A DNA stretch of 64,000 nucleotides, taken from contig JBLDXI010000026.1 in the NCBI GenBank assembly GCA_047495785.1, forward strand, positions 682,001 to 746,000. The letters are read 5' to 3'. The position numbers were made by a program, and so were the translations under genes. The notes beneath the pieces were generated by a model, which was given only the letters and a program-made list of their open reading frames with translations, was not told where the DNA came from and did no database searches. The DNA is from Lepidodermella squamata (Eukaryota > Gastrotricha). Positions 11,265 through 21,240 of this stretch are shown here, in pieces. Each line of letters opens with the position of its first letter. Within the stretch, counting starts at the first letter, position 1.

Positions 11265-12671
11265 TTAGGGTAGGTTGAAATAGTCTGACAAAATCGAGAG
11301 TTGTTCTGGTTCATAATACATGAATGCCCTGGGTACTGTTAGCCGAGCCCCAGTTTGTAGAGCAGCAGCAGCGTCCTCTGCCAAACGAATCGTGTCCGAG
11401 GCGGCTTTTTCGTAGTCCTCCAAGCATCTAATCGCCGATTTTCTTGAGCAAAGCAGCTTGAAAGCAAGATGAAGAGTGCTTCGCAAGTTTTCAATCGCCT
11501 TAATTCGCGACTGGTCGCAGCCTGTAATTTGGAGTAAATTAATCCGTGCTGAAATTGCCATGCAAACAGCACACCTCTCAAGTAGACCACAGAAAGTAAC
11601 AAGGCTGCCTCGGCAAACGATGGTTTCCATTTCTCAATATGACAGGCCAATCTCAGCCCTGCTTGTACCGACATCTGAAAGCAAGCGATTTTAAGTTGGA
11701 AATAACTCAAAACTAATGTACATTATGTTCTGGATATGTTGACAAAAAAGTTGGCATCATAGACAGATCCATGTAGAAGCCTTCGCTAGAAACCCCTAGC
11801 AGGGGCAGCGCAATCATCGCCATAACCGAGAAATTCTTGGCGATCAGCTTTTCCGATATTTCCAGCGGAATGCCGAACACAGCTGAAAAAATTATTTGCA
11901 TTCAAGATGAAGTTAAGCTGAAATCGTTTCTCACGAGCAATGAAATGGGCAAATTTGTGACTGATCTTTACCAATTCACAAATTTGGCGCGCCGACAATA
12001 CAGTGACGGTTCTAACATCAAGATCCGACCGTCGTGATGTCAGCATCGGTAACTGTTTGCAAGAATAAAAAAATTCAGCAGCCAAGAAAGAGCAAAGAAC
12101 TTACCGAGCTCATGCCGTGAAGCTGCAAAATACCTTGAATTGAGGCAATAATAGCGTCTTCAACTTTCTGCCCGTCAAAGACAGGCGGGTCTACAACAAG
12201 TGGTAAGTTGTTCTCTGCTCGAACGGAATGTTTGCTTGGGAGTGAGCGCTGGTCTGGTTTCAGGTCTAATACTACAGAAAATCGAGGTTGAAGCATTAAA
12301 ATAATCATCGAATTACTTTTCTTGCTCTGCATCCCGACTGCGAGGCATTTCTCAATTCGGCATTTCGGGCAAGCCTTACGAGTATTTCCAGCGATGATTT
12401 CGCAGTCGAATCCTCCTTTAATGCAGCGTAAATTCACGTTTGTAGCATGTCTGGCGAAGAACTTCTGCAGAAAAGACAACTTTTCAAATATTATCGGATA
12501 TAGTGTTTCCTCACTTGACAGGCTGAACATATCTTTGGGTGGTAAAGCCTCCTACGAGGAACTACTACGGAGCAGACCTTTAAACACAGACTGCTTTCAA
12601 GACTTGTATGGAGAAATTCACAATTTAACCTTGCAATGAATTATTTGTTTGGTTTTGTCGAATTCCGCCAT
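11265..12671 (-). CDS. Divergent nuclear hormone receptor, block 1 copy C
   Basis: Reference copy for block 1: eight exons, 351 residues. Exons: 12630-12671, 12515-12577, 12317-12464, 12105-12271, 11935-12052, 11722-11882, 11575-11674, 11265-11521. Zinc cysteines fall at residues 13, 16, 31 and 34 for finger 1, with 14 residues between the pairs where canonical receptors have 13. For finger 2 they are at 49, 56, 67 and 70. The P-box position reads C-S-A-C-Q-K-F-F instead of the usual C-E-G-C-K. The ligand-binding part (about residues 105-351) includes LPLVVDPPVFDGQKVEDAI and ends EPEQLSILSDYFNLP. It lacks an obvious acidic AF-2 helix. Confidence 0.93.
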
Positions 12672-12796
12672 ATAGAGGCTTGTGAAGATCGGTTAGCTTG
12701 TCTTGATAAAATACCTATATTCTAGCCTGTAAAAACTGCGAAACTGAACAATCAGCGAGTAACATACATTTCCCCCGGAGCTTAATATGTAAGTCA

Positions 12797-12810
12797 GTCG
12801 ATAAATCGAC
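12797..12810. promoter_or_regulatory. Palindromic upstream element of receptor C
   Basis: GTCGATAAATCGAC is a perfect inverted repeat (GTCGAT/ATCGAC around AA), 126 bases before the start codon. It is the cleanest copy of the element shared by the block 1 genes. Confidence 0.5.
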
Positions 12811-13089
12811 GCGCTGCTCATAATATGGTCCTTTGATCATTTAATTTTCACGGGTCTGTCAGTTTTCATACTTTGGACCCAGGACGTCGGGCATGGCGGA
12901 CTTTTGTAAAATAGTCAGCAATCACTGAAGAATATCGCGAAACGAACCATTTACTCAATGTCCTAGGCGTTACTTTGCGTGGTTGTTCAGTCTGTCAGTA
13001 ATAAGGATCGCGATTATAATGAAACCGGACAAGTTTAGGCCGGAAAGAAATCTAACCAGCACATTCACCGTGTAATTATGACAGAAGAG

Positions 13090-13215
13090 TTTACATTAGA
13101 AACTGATTCATGATGAAAACGTCGCTCGAAACACCCAGGAGGGGCATCGTGACCGACGCCCGGACTATGAAATTCTCGGCGCGATTAGAAGCTGTGCTGC
13201 CAGCGAAATGCCGAA
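13090..13215 (-). pseudogene. Relic of a nuclear receptor ligand-binding exon
   Basis: The minus strand keeps the 161-base exon signature (VTMPLLGVSSDVFIM) but is frameshifted near its start (GTTCGGCATTTCGCTGG..). It is closely similar to the relic at 3160-3260 and has the same flanking sequence. It lies in the same position, upstream of a receptor promoter. Confidence 0.7.
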
Positions 13216-13514
13216 CGCTGTTATACCTCTTCGATTCATATTGCATATATAAACACGATCTACGATGCGAAAACCATTCTCTACTATTCTCTCCCCTAAT
13301 TATATTATTTGCTTTGTTTGTCTGATGCAATCATCATTTCGGGTCGAAATTCTTGTATTGTCTGTTGCTGGGCCTTTGCGGCTCTTCGTATGGTTTTCTT
13401 AAGCCTTTGGCTGATTTTGAGATGTATCACCTGAAACAAGCAGTATCCTCAAAAATTATTTAAAATCATATTTCAAGGTGTCTGAGATCTCCACTTCTTC
13501 GACATAGGTTCCTT

Positions 13515-13577
13515 GCATGTATCTTGCATTGAATAGCTTTTTCCAATTTAGCACGCCATTGAATGAGTTGGGAAACG
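13515..13577 (-). pseudogene. Exon relic resembling receptor D
   Basis: The plus-strand text TTGAATAGCTTTTTCCAATT followed by TAGCACGCCATTGAATGAG is nearly identical to 5228-5262, inside exon 4 of receptor D. It shows that a second receptor D-like unit once existed here. The surrounding 13220-14080 holds no other exon I could align. Confidence 0.55.
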
Positions 13578-14082
13578 TAGGAAACGTATAGGTTGGAATA
13601 TGGAATAGGAAACGTAGGCAGGCAAAGTAAGACTTGGATTACGAATTGCGACCCCGGAGGCCGCTATCTTCTTTACAAGATGATGCACGCGTATGCTGAG
13701 ATCTCTCAACTATTATTGGATAACTTTGCGTCGGTCGATCACTGGAAGAAATTTGACAATCAGTCGATTGATCACCAGTTTAACACTTGGCCACTCTTCG
13801 CCTTCGGGATGACGAAATTCCAGTTAATTAAGTTAGTGTTCCGTAAACCATTGCCATTGTTGCAATGAACATAAACATAATTAACAACGTAAGATATTCG
13901 ATCAAAGTCATTAGCATCTTCAGCTTCTATGAGAACGACACAGAAGTACAGTGCCTACGATTTGCGACTGTCCATCGTGAAAGAAAACCCCAAAGCCCCA
14001 CAAGGGGCCCTTTAGTCAGATCGATAAGGGGCTGAAAGTATCCTTAAGTAAAATTTCAAGTATATTAAAATCTTCATGCCTG
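13578..14082. other. Spacer 3' of receptor F
   Basis: No gene recognised. A short open frame on the plus strand (13593-13868) has no family resemblance. Confidence 0.4.
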
Positions 14083-15502
14083 TCAGTTTAGGTTAAAATA
14101 TTCAGATGTAATCGCGCTTTCTTCTGGTTTGTAGTACAGGAATGCCCTTGCAGCTGTTAGCTGAGCCCCACGCTGTATCGCAGCAGCAGCTTCCTCCGCT
14201 AACCGAATCGTGTTCGAGGCGGCATTTTCGTAGTCCTCCGAGCCTTTAATCGCCAACTTTCTTGAGCAAAGCAGCTTGAGAGCAAGATAAAGATTGCTTC
14301 GGATGCTTTGAATCCCTGTGACTCGTGATTGATCGCAGCCTGCAATTTAAGATGATCTTACTCGAGCTCAATCTAGCTCATATCAAGTAGAGGCCAACCT
14401 CTCAAGAAGGTCAAAGAAAGCAACAAGGCTGCCTCGGCAAACGATGGTTTCCATTTCTCAATATGACGCGCCAATCTCAATCCTGCTTGTACTGACATCT
14501 GAAATAAAGCCGCGCCAATATAGGACAGAAAAAAATCTAGCCTCTACTTACACTGTGTTCAGGAAATTCAGATAGGAAAGTTTGCATAAGGGAGGGATCC
14601 ATGAAAAAACCATTGCTGGAAACGCCCAGAACAGGCAGCGAAATCGATGCCATAGCTGAGAAATTCTTCGCGATTAGTTTTTGCGATGTTTCTAATGGAA
14701 TGCCGAACAAAGCTGTAAAGGGAAGGTATTCAACGTGAAGTTGATTTGAAATCAGGTCTCACGAGCAATGGAATGAGCATATTTGTGACTGATATTTGCC
14801 AATTCACAAACTTGACGAGCCGACAATTCAGTAATGGTTCTCACATCAAGATCAGCCGGTCTTGATGTCAGCATTGGCAACTGTTTGCGAGAAAATATTC
14901 GAAATCGAAGAATGAGGAAACAAACCTACCGAGCTCAAGTCATGAAGTTGCAAAACGCCTTGAATTGAGGAAAATATCGCTTTCTCAACTTTCTCTCCAT
15001 CAAAGAGTGGCGGGTCTATAATCAGGGGTAAATCGTCCTTGGCTTGGGGCGAGTGTTTCATTTGGAGCAACTCCTGGTTGGCTCGAAAAGCTGTGATACG
15101 AGTAGGAAAATCGACTCTGAGCCTCAACAATGATCGTCTAATTACCTTTCTTGCTCTGCATTCCAACTGCGAAACATTTCTTAATGCGGCATTTAGGGCA
15201 AGCTTGGCGGGTGTTTCCAGCGACTATTTCGCAGTCGAACCCTCCATTCCTGCAGCGTAAATCCACGTTCGTCGCATGCCTTGCAAAGTACTTCTGTAGA
15301 AATGTCAAATTTGTCAAAATAAACCCGGGACGAAAAGTTTTCTCACTTGGCATGCCGAACATATCCTGGGATGGTACAGCCTCCTACGAGGAACAGCTGC
15401 GGAACAGACCTTTTGAAGAAATAAAAGTGAGATTTGTAAGAGAAAAGATCACTTTTCTACCTTGCAATAAATTATTCGTTGATTTTTATCGAAATCTGCC
15501 AT
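14083..15502 (-). CDS. Divergent nuclear hormone receptor, block 1 copy F
   Basis: Complete receptor, 357 residues. Exons: 15461-15502, 15347-15409, 15146-15293, 14930-15114, 14763-14880, 14552-14712, 14399-14498, 14083-14339. It starts MADFDKNQRIIYCK. The DBD has C-S-A-C-Q and then KYFARHATNVDLRC, so the usual second Phe of the block is Tyr here. Exon 4 is 18 bases longer than in copies B and C and starts at the acceptor CTCAGAG, giving IDFPTRITAFRANQ in the hinge. The ligand-binding part begins LPLIIDPPLFDGEKVEKAI. Splice phases are those of the block. No disabling change is visible. Confidence 0.92.
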
Positions 15503-15647
15503 TTCAAAATTGGAAACGAGTGAATTTCTATTAGCCCTTCTAAATAGAGAGCTTACACAGATCTCTAATGATGCTTCACCTGAAACAAGAACAGTGAAAA
15601 TGAACTGCAAAAGTAACACATTTTTACAATGTAGCTTAATGAGAAAA

Positions 15648-15661
15648 ATCAATGAATCGAC
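15648..15661. promoter_or_regulatory. Upstream element of receptor F
   Basis: ATCAATGAATCGAC lies 146 bases before the start codon. It is a half-degenerate form of the palindrome seen upstream of receptors C and G. Confidence 0.4.
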
Positions 15662-15929
15662 GTCTGTTTAGATGAAACGACATAGCGTCCTTTTACGAAA
15701 CAGTACATTTCAATGATTCTGTTTGTTTTCATTCTTAGGACATCGGGAATGATGTGCTTTTGTAATGCTCAAATTAAGTTATCTCGTATGCAATCACTGA
15801 CATAGCGCAGTTAACCCTCTCACGGCGGGAAGGATGATTTCGGAATTTCGACTTTGGAAATTCACAATTCCCTTAATTTGAGGAAATTGGTTGACCAGAC
15901 CCCGACGGGGCATTCCTCGTGTTCCACGT

Positions 15930-16445
15930 CGCGCTCAGCTCGACCAGGATGCGACGGGCCAGCAATCTCTCTTATCAAACACCTTCATCGGGCTTCGGCT
16001 CGTAGGTTGTGCCGTTGCGCTCCGGCTCACATACGCGCGCAGGAGCCAGAGCCCGACTACGTTTGATTTCAGCTTTTTACTAGTCATTCTATTTTTGTTC
16101 CATGGAAGCGGAGTAGAAAGTGTGTATTTAAGTGTCTACTAGCCCCTGAGCGGTGTCTACTACAGTGATTGAGACATAAAGCTTGTGACTTCACGATTTT
16201 TGGGTAAATTTGTATTAATTAACAAAATGTTCGGCCACTCGACGTAGTCGATCAGTGCGGTCGGGCTCTGGCTCCCGCGCAAGAAGTATGAGACGGAGCA
16301 CGGCGGGACAATGCGCGCGAGCGTCCATTGTTCTCGATTTGAAGCCCACCGTACTTCGGACTTCGGTGACTACGAGCCGAAACCCGGAGAATGGTGTTTG
16401 ATAAGAGAGATTGCAGGCCCGTCGCATCCTGCTCGACTAGACCGC
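15930..16445. repeat. Inverted-repeat element inside a receptor relic
   Basis: 15936-16010 (TCGACCAGGATGCGACGGGC .. TATCAAACACC .. CGGCTCGTA) is repeated inverted at about 16370-16445, with a roughly 360-base interior. The element is more GC-rich than its surroundings, as is its interior. No transposase-like frame is seen. Its insertion probably helped break the receptor copy whose exons lie just to the right. Confidence 0.6.
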
Positions 16446-16489
16446 GATGTGGTCGCTTTCGGACTTCGGTCGTAACTCGTAACATCAAC

Positions 16490-17200
16490 ATCGGCGACTG
16501 ATCGCGAGAAACGAGAATCAATGAGCTCAAATGACGCAGCAGCATTCCCAATGAATTGAGGTTTTACAGTCGCTTTTTCAACCTTCGACCCATCATGGAG
16601 AGGCGGGTCCACGACCAGAGGGAATTTAGGTTCACATTCGAAATTAGAGTTTTTTCTTGGCCTGATTGTAGGTCCAAATTTTACAGCGGCAAACATTTTA
16701 TGTATCTATTTATTCCCAAGCAAATTTCTTGCTTATTATTCCGACTGCGAAGCATTATCAGACATCTAGGAAATGCCAGGACTGGCCATCGAAACGTCGC
16801 ATAAGTAAATAGGTAGCAATACAAGAAACTTAAAAATGTCTTCGCGTTATTCTTCTCATTGAATTTAGTAATCTTAGAATTCGAAAATCTAGAAATCGAT
16901 ACGCAGATATTTCTGCGTATCGATTTTCGAATTCTAAGATTATGATGGGTACGTGGTACCCGAAACGTTGCTGAACTTCCACATTATCGGAATAAAATGA
17001 CTCGAGGTCGCAAAACTGTTGCCTTATATTTATATTTTATCCATACGAATATAATTATTTTCTGTGTCGAATCAGAGCTGGGACAGTTCATTATAATTGT
17101 CTACCTTATTACCTAGTGAATAATTCATCGCAATGCGATTCTTCTTTAATGCTGCGTTATTCGTTATTGTTTTTAGCATGCTTCGCAAAAAACCTGTACG
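16490..17200 (-). pseudogene. Nuclear receptor relic interrupted by insertions
   Basis: 16525-16625 corresponds to the start of the ligand-binding part (minus strand near PLVVDPPLHDGSKVEKA). 16640-16775 matches the hinge/DBD boundary, where the C-x2-C end of the second finger is degraded. 17125-17205 matches the remaining DBD exon (AGCATGCTTCGCAAAAAACC). A palindrome lies between the DBD halves. The pieces parallel those of the relic at 9875-10540, so the two derive from the same already broken ancestor. Confidence 0.65.
16870..16941. repeat. 72-base near-perfect palindrome
   Basis: The left arm AATCTTAGAATTCGAAAATC..AAATCGATACGCAGA is mirrored by TCTGCGTATCGATTTTCGAATTCTAAGATT, apart from a small insert (CTAGAAAT region). 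It would form a long hairpin with a four-base loop. It sits inside the disrupted receptor relic. Confidence 0.75.
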
Positions 17201-17205
17201 CATTC

Positions 17206-17957
17206 AGTGTTCTAGATACGCGCGAAGTCTCTGCAAGTTGAGGTTTCATAAAATGTCGCGCTGCCATTTGCGAAGTCTGCAAAATCAGACATACCAACAA
17301 TCTATTGTATTAGGATAGCAATCATAAATTAGACGATAATCGTTGTCGGACAATTCTCCTTTTCAATTTCACAGACAACAAAAATTAATACAAACGACAT
17401 CGTAATTTGACCGTAATGTCTGAGCATTCCGCGCAGCTAGGCGAAGTGCACGAAGCGCATGGAGTGAACATATACGCAGCCGTAGGTCAAATGACAAATA
17501 TACTTGCTGACATGGCAATGACGATAATTAGAAGCTCTAAAGTTGAGCCTGCATCCGAATCTAAGAAGGAACAGCTAGATTCAAGTCACCGACTCGGTGC
17601 GATAACTCCACAACTCGGGCCAAGCATATTAAATTCATTATTATTAAATTTGCACGAGCTTCGATCGACTTCGGAAGCCATCCTCTTGGCACTACTTTTA
17701 TGTCTTTTGTAAAAAAATTGAAAATTGAAAATCCCAATGAAACATAAAAATATCATCTTCAGCAATCACCAGTTTTAATTCAGCGAAAAAAATTCCCAAC
17801 GCCAAACAGTATTTTCCACGACTTCCCAGGCGAACACAGCAAAGACACGCAAAATATATATCATAATGAGTCATTAGCTATCCCCTTTAATTATCTGATG
17901 TCGCAGGTTTAACAAGCCATGAGCTAATCGTCCCGCCTCGTTAACTCCGGCCCGCCA
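17206..17957. other. Spacer 3' of receptor G
   Basis: Contains a 101-codon plus-strand open frame (17407-17712) starting MTVMSEHSAQLGEVHEAHG. I do not recognise it. It has no splice or promoter context that would support a gene, so it is not called as a CDS. Confidence 0.3.
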
Positions 17958-19401
17958 TTAGTTGAGATCAAAATACTCTGACGCGGTAGCGACTTCCTCT
18001 GGTTTATAGAATTCGAAGGCCCTTGCAGCCGTCAACCGGGCGCCGGTATCTAGTGCGGCTACTGCGTTCTCTGCAAACCGAATTGCTAGATCAGCTATCA
18101 TTTCCTGATTCTCCGAACTCTGCCGTAATGCCGACATCTTCGAAGAAAGAAGCTTGAAGGCAAGGTGAAGAGTGCTTCGAAAGTTTTGAAGTCGCTTGCA
18201 ACCCGATTGCTCACATCCTATCAAGCAAAAATATGTCGGTACTAAGTCACTATGGGTAGGTAAAACCAACCTCTCAGAAAGATCAGTGAGAGAAATAAAG
18301 CTGATTCGATGAACGAAGGTTTCCATCGGCTCATATGGACGGCCACTTTCACCCCTGCTTCCACAGTCGGCTGAAATGTATTATCCTATCATGCGAGAAA
18401 TATTCGATTAAACTAATTACTAACCACATGCTCAGGAAATATCGATAGGAAAATGGGCACAAGTGATTCGTCCATGTAGAACCCATTAGCTGAAACACCG
18501 AGGATAGGCAACGCTATCGCGGACATTACTTTGAAGTTCTTTGCTGTCAGTTTCTCAGAAAGATTCAAAGGAACGTCAAACAAAGCTGTTTTCAACAGAA
18601 AGTTTAGGCGAAAGAACAGGCAATAATTGGACATATTTACGCGCTATGTTCTGAGCAAATTTCGAAGTGATTTTCGCGCATTGGCACACATGACGTGCGG
18701 TCATTTGAATAAGCGAGATAGCATTGTGTTCCGTGCCGTCAGCTGTCAGCATTGGTAACTAGGTCGAATAATACATTTAACCTTATTTTGACCATAATAT
18801 AGAAACTCCGACTTACAGAGCTGAAATCATGAAGTAGTAACATGCCATTTATTGATTTCGCTATAGCATTCTCCACTTGCTCCCCATCGTATAGTGGAGG
18901 GTCAACGACAAGAGGCAAGTTGTTCTCAGGCTCTGAAACTCTATCACTGGAGTTGTTTTGCTCTGGTGGACTAGATTGATTCGACGATCGAGGGCCTGCT
19001 GCTAAACTTGTGATGAATTATGTTGGCTTTAAGTATGATTTTCCTTACCTCTTCTGCTCTGCATTCCAACGGCGATGCATTTATCAAGACGGCATTTAGA
19101 GCAGACTCGCCGAGTGTTTCCAGCAATGTCGCAGTTCGATCCCCCTTTGATACACTGCAAATCCGTAGTTGTAGCATGTCTCGCAAAGAACTTCTGCAAT
19201 AACAGAGGATTCATTTCAGTCCAAGCGATATCTGCAATCTTACCTGACAGGCGAAGCAAATTCTGGGGTGATACAGCTTCCTTGGAGGAACAACAATAGA
19301 GCAGACCTTTCAAGAAACTTTTTCTTGAGATGTTAATGCGAAAAGTTAATTTCCAGTACCTTGCACCGCACTATTCGCTCAACTTTGTCGCACTCGGCCA
19401 T
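17958..19401 (-). CDS. Divergent nuclear hormone receptor, block 1 copy G
   Basis: Complete receptor, 357 residues, the most diverged of the five close copies. Exons: 19360-19401, 19244-19306, 19049-19193, 18817-19001, 18641-18758, 18425-18585, 18271-18370, 17958-18217. It starts MAECDKVERIVRCK. The knuckle is C-F-A-C-Q, and the second finger is one residue shorter (CDIAGNTRRVC) than in the other block 1 copies. The hinge is rich in Ser, Pro and Asn (SSNQSSPPEQNNSSD). The last exon ends EEVATASEYFDLN. The exon 5 donor is GCGC|GTAAA rather than the GTGAGA of the others. The 19402-19570 upstream region still carries the shared palindrome. Confidence 0.92.
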
Positions 19402-19540
19402 GTTAAATGAAGTTAATTTAAGGCGGCTCTTTCAAGTAAAATTCCTATTTGTGCGCTGTAAATATGCTGTGCTACGAACGAAAAATAGCATGAATGAACC
19501 TGCAAAAAATACGTTATTTGCACGCGTTCTCTACTAGGCA

Positions 19541-19554
19541 AATCGATAAATCGA
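19541..19554. promoter_or_regulatory. Upstream element of receptor G
   Basis: AATCGATAAATCGAC-type palindrome 140 bases before the start codon, nearly identical to that of receptor C although the coding regions have diverged strongly. Confidence 0.5.
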
Positions 19555-19569
19555 CTAGGCGGCTAGACA

Positions 19570-21240
19570 TTTCGGATGCTCCGGTGAAAAGTCCTGTTGT
19601 TATCATACGTCAAAAAGTCTGTCGCATGTTATCACTCATCGGCGAAGAGATATGAAGTATTATAGGGACTACTCAATCTGTCCTCGCCTCATTTTGCTCA
19701 ATAAATTTCCACTTCGTGGAATTCAGTATTTATAGACATGAGCGTCCTCGTTGCGATCAAAGTCCGATATCATCAGGCATCATTTTTTAATCAGATTGCG
19801 ATTTCAAAGAAAAACCGACATTAGAAAATAAAATTGTCGGCCTACAAGCAGACGTAAAACTATGATAATTGGTCACTTTCAATACGGCGAGTTTATGAGA
19901 TGCGATGAAGAGTGTCAAGAATATCAAGATGCTTTCGATCTGTGTCAAACCTTTTGCTCCATGCTACTTGGTCACGCCATTTCACCCCATAGGTATTTCA
20001 ACCCGGACGGTCCTAAGCAGACGTCCTAAGTCGAAGCAATTTGCTTGGCTTAGTAGTGTAGTAAGCCGGACTACGTTAAGCCGGACTTGCGCTATAACGG
20101 ACAAATTATGAATTTATAACATCAAATTTATAACATCGGAAAGCCCGACTTGAAGTATAATTTCCTGGAAAACTCTCTGTTTAAGAGCACGAACCACGCT
20201 GCGACAAAGCAACAACATTTATGAAACCTTGGAAACTGAACTTTTTTCCGTTTTGAGGTATTTGGCTTTGCCTTTCCCTACAGAAAACGCCTTTTTATAT
20301 GAAATTGACATCAAATTATTTCGGTTGATTATAAAACTGACTTGAGATCCCTTCATAATCATTTGTAAGATAAAACTTCGAAGCTTCAGTTCCTCACTTC
20401 AAAAAAGCGAGTGCAATTTTCAGAGGCGGAAGCGCTATGCTATAGGCACAGACATCGCAGACATGATAGAGCACGGACTAGCCATCCAGTCAAGCGTCCC
20501 AATAAGTACAGCGCAGGTGCACTTATTGATCGATTTCTATAATAAGAATTATGAATTATGTACTGAATTCGAAGCCTTTCTCGCGTTTGAACCGACATCC
20601 GATAAAATGGGCGAAAGTAGCAGTGGCTCTCTAGTTGCATTCCTAATTTGTGAGCTTGTCTCCGATGACTTTTATTTTGTCTGCGTTTCATTAAAATTTT
20701 TGATGCCTGATTAAAGACAAATTATTTTCTTTGAACTTGATCTTCGCGCAGAACTCAGGAAAACAGGAACTGTTGGCGCCATCGCAAACGGTTGTTATCT
20801 GTCGAGATTTAGGGGGAAAATTGATTACTGACAGTGAAAGTCGCTAGAAAACACTTCTTAAATTTAGAAGCCACAGTCGTGAGAAAATTGCGATTAACAC
20901 ATTCATTTTATCGCATTTATATGCTAGTTTAATAAGCAGGTTATCGCCTTGATGAACTTGTCGTACATCGCGAGGTCGGTTGTGACCTGAATTAGCTTTC
21001 CAAAACGCGGCGTGAACGCTCGCGTGATTCAAGATTTAATCCATTACTGGCTTGGTTTCTGCTCGGTGTGGCGTGATACCGGAACAGCGTGAAGGTGGGG
21101 CACGACTTCCAAGAGATAAAAAAGCAAAAAAATGTCTAGAGATATCAAACACAACTACAGACAAAGTGGAGTCAATAAAAAGCGTGAGAACTTGCCTCGG
21201 GAAAGCTTTATTACAAATAACACACCCGAAATATTGAGAT
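19570..21240. other. Intergenic region between block 1 and the lipase gene
   Basis: About 1.7 kb with no recognised gene. 19990-20130 has short near-repeats (AAGCCGGACTACGTTAAGCCGGACTT, shown in two overlapping copies of AAGCCGGACT). Short open frames (for example 20463-20714) have no family signature. Confidence 0.4.

Noticed and set aside
11883-11934. A possible GA-AG intron in receptor C (AAAC|GATTTC)
   Set aside because: A canonical GTGAGA donor nine bases upstream keeps phase 1 and is present in the other block 1 copies except G, so no non-canonical splice is needed.
17407-17712. 101-codon plus-strand open frame
   Set aside because: No recognisable domain, no conserved counterpart in the paralogous spacers, and no start or splice context.
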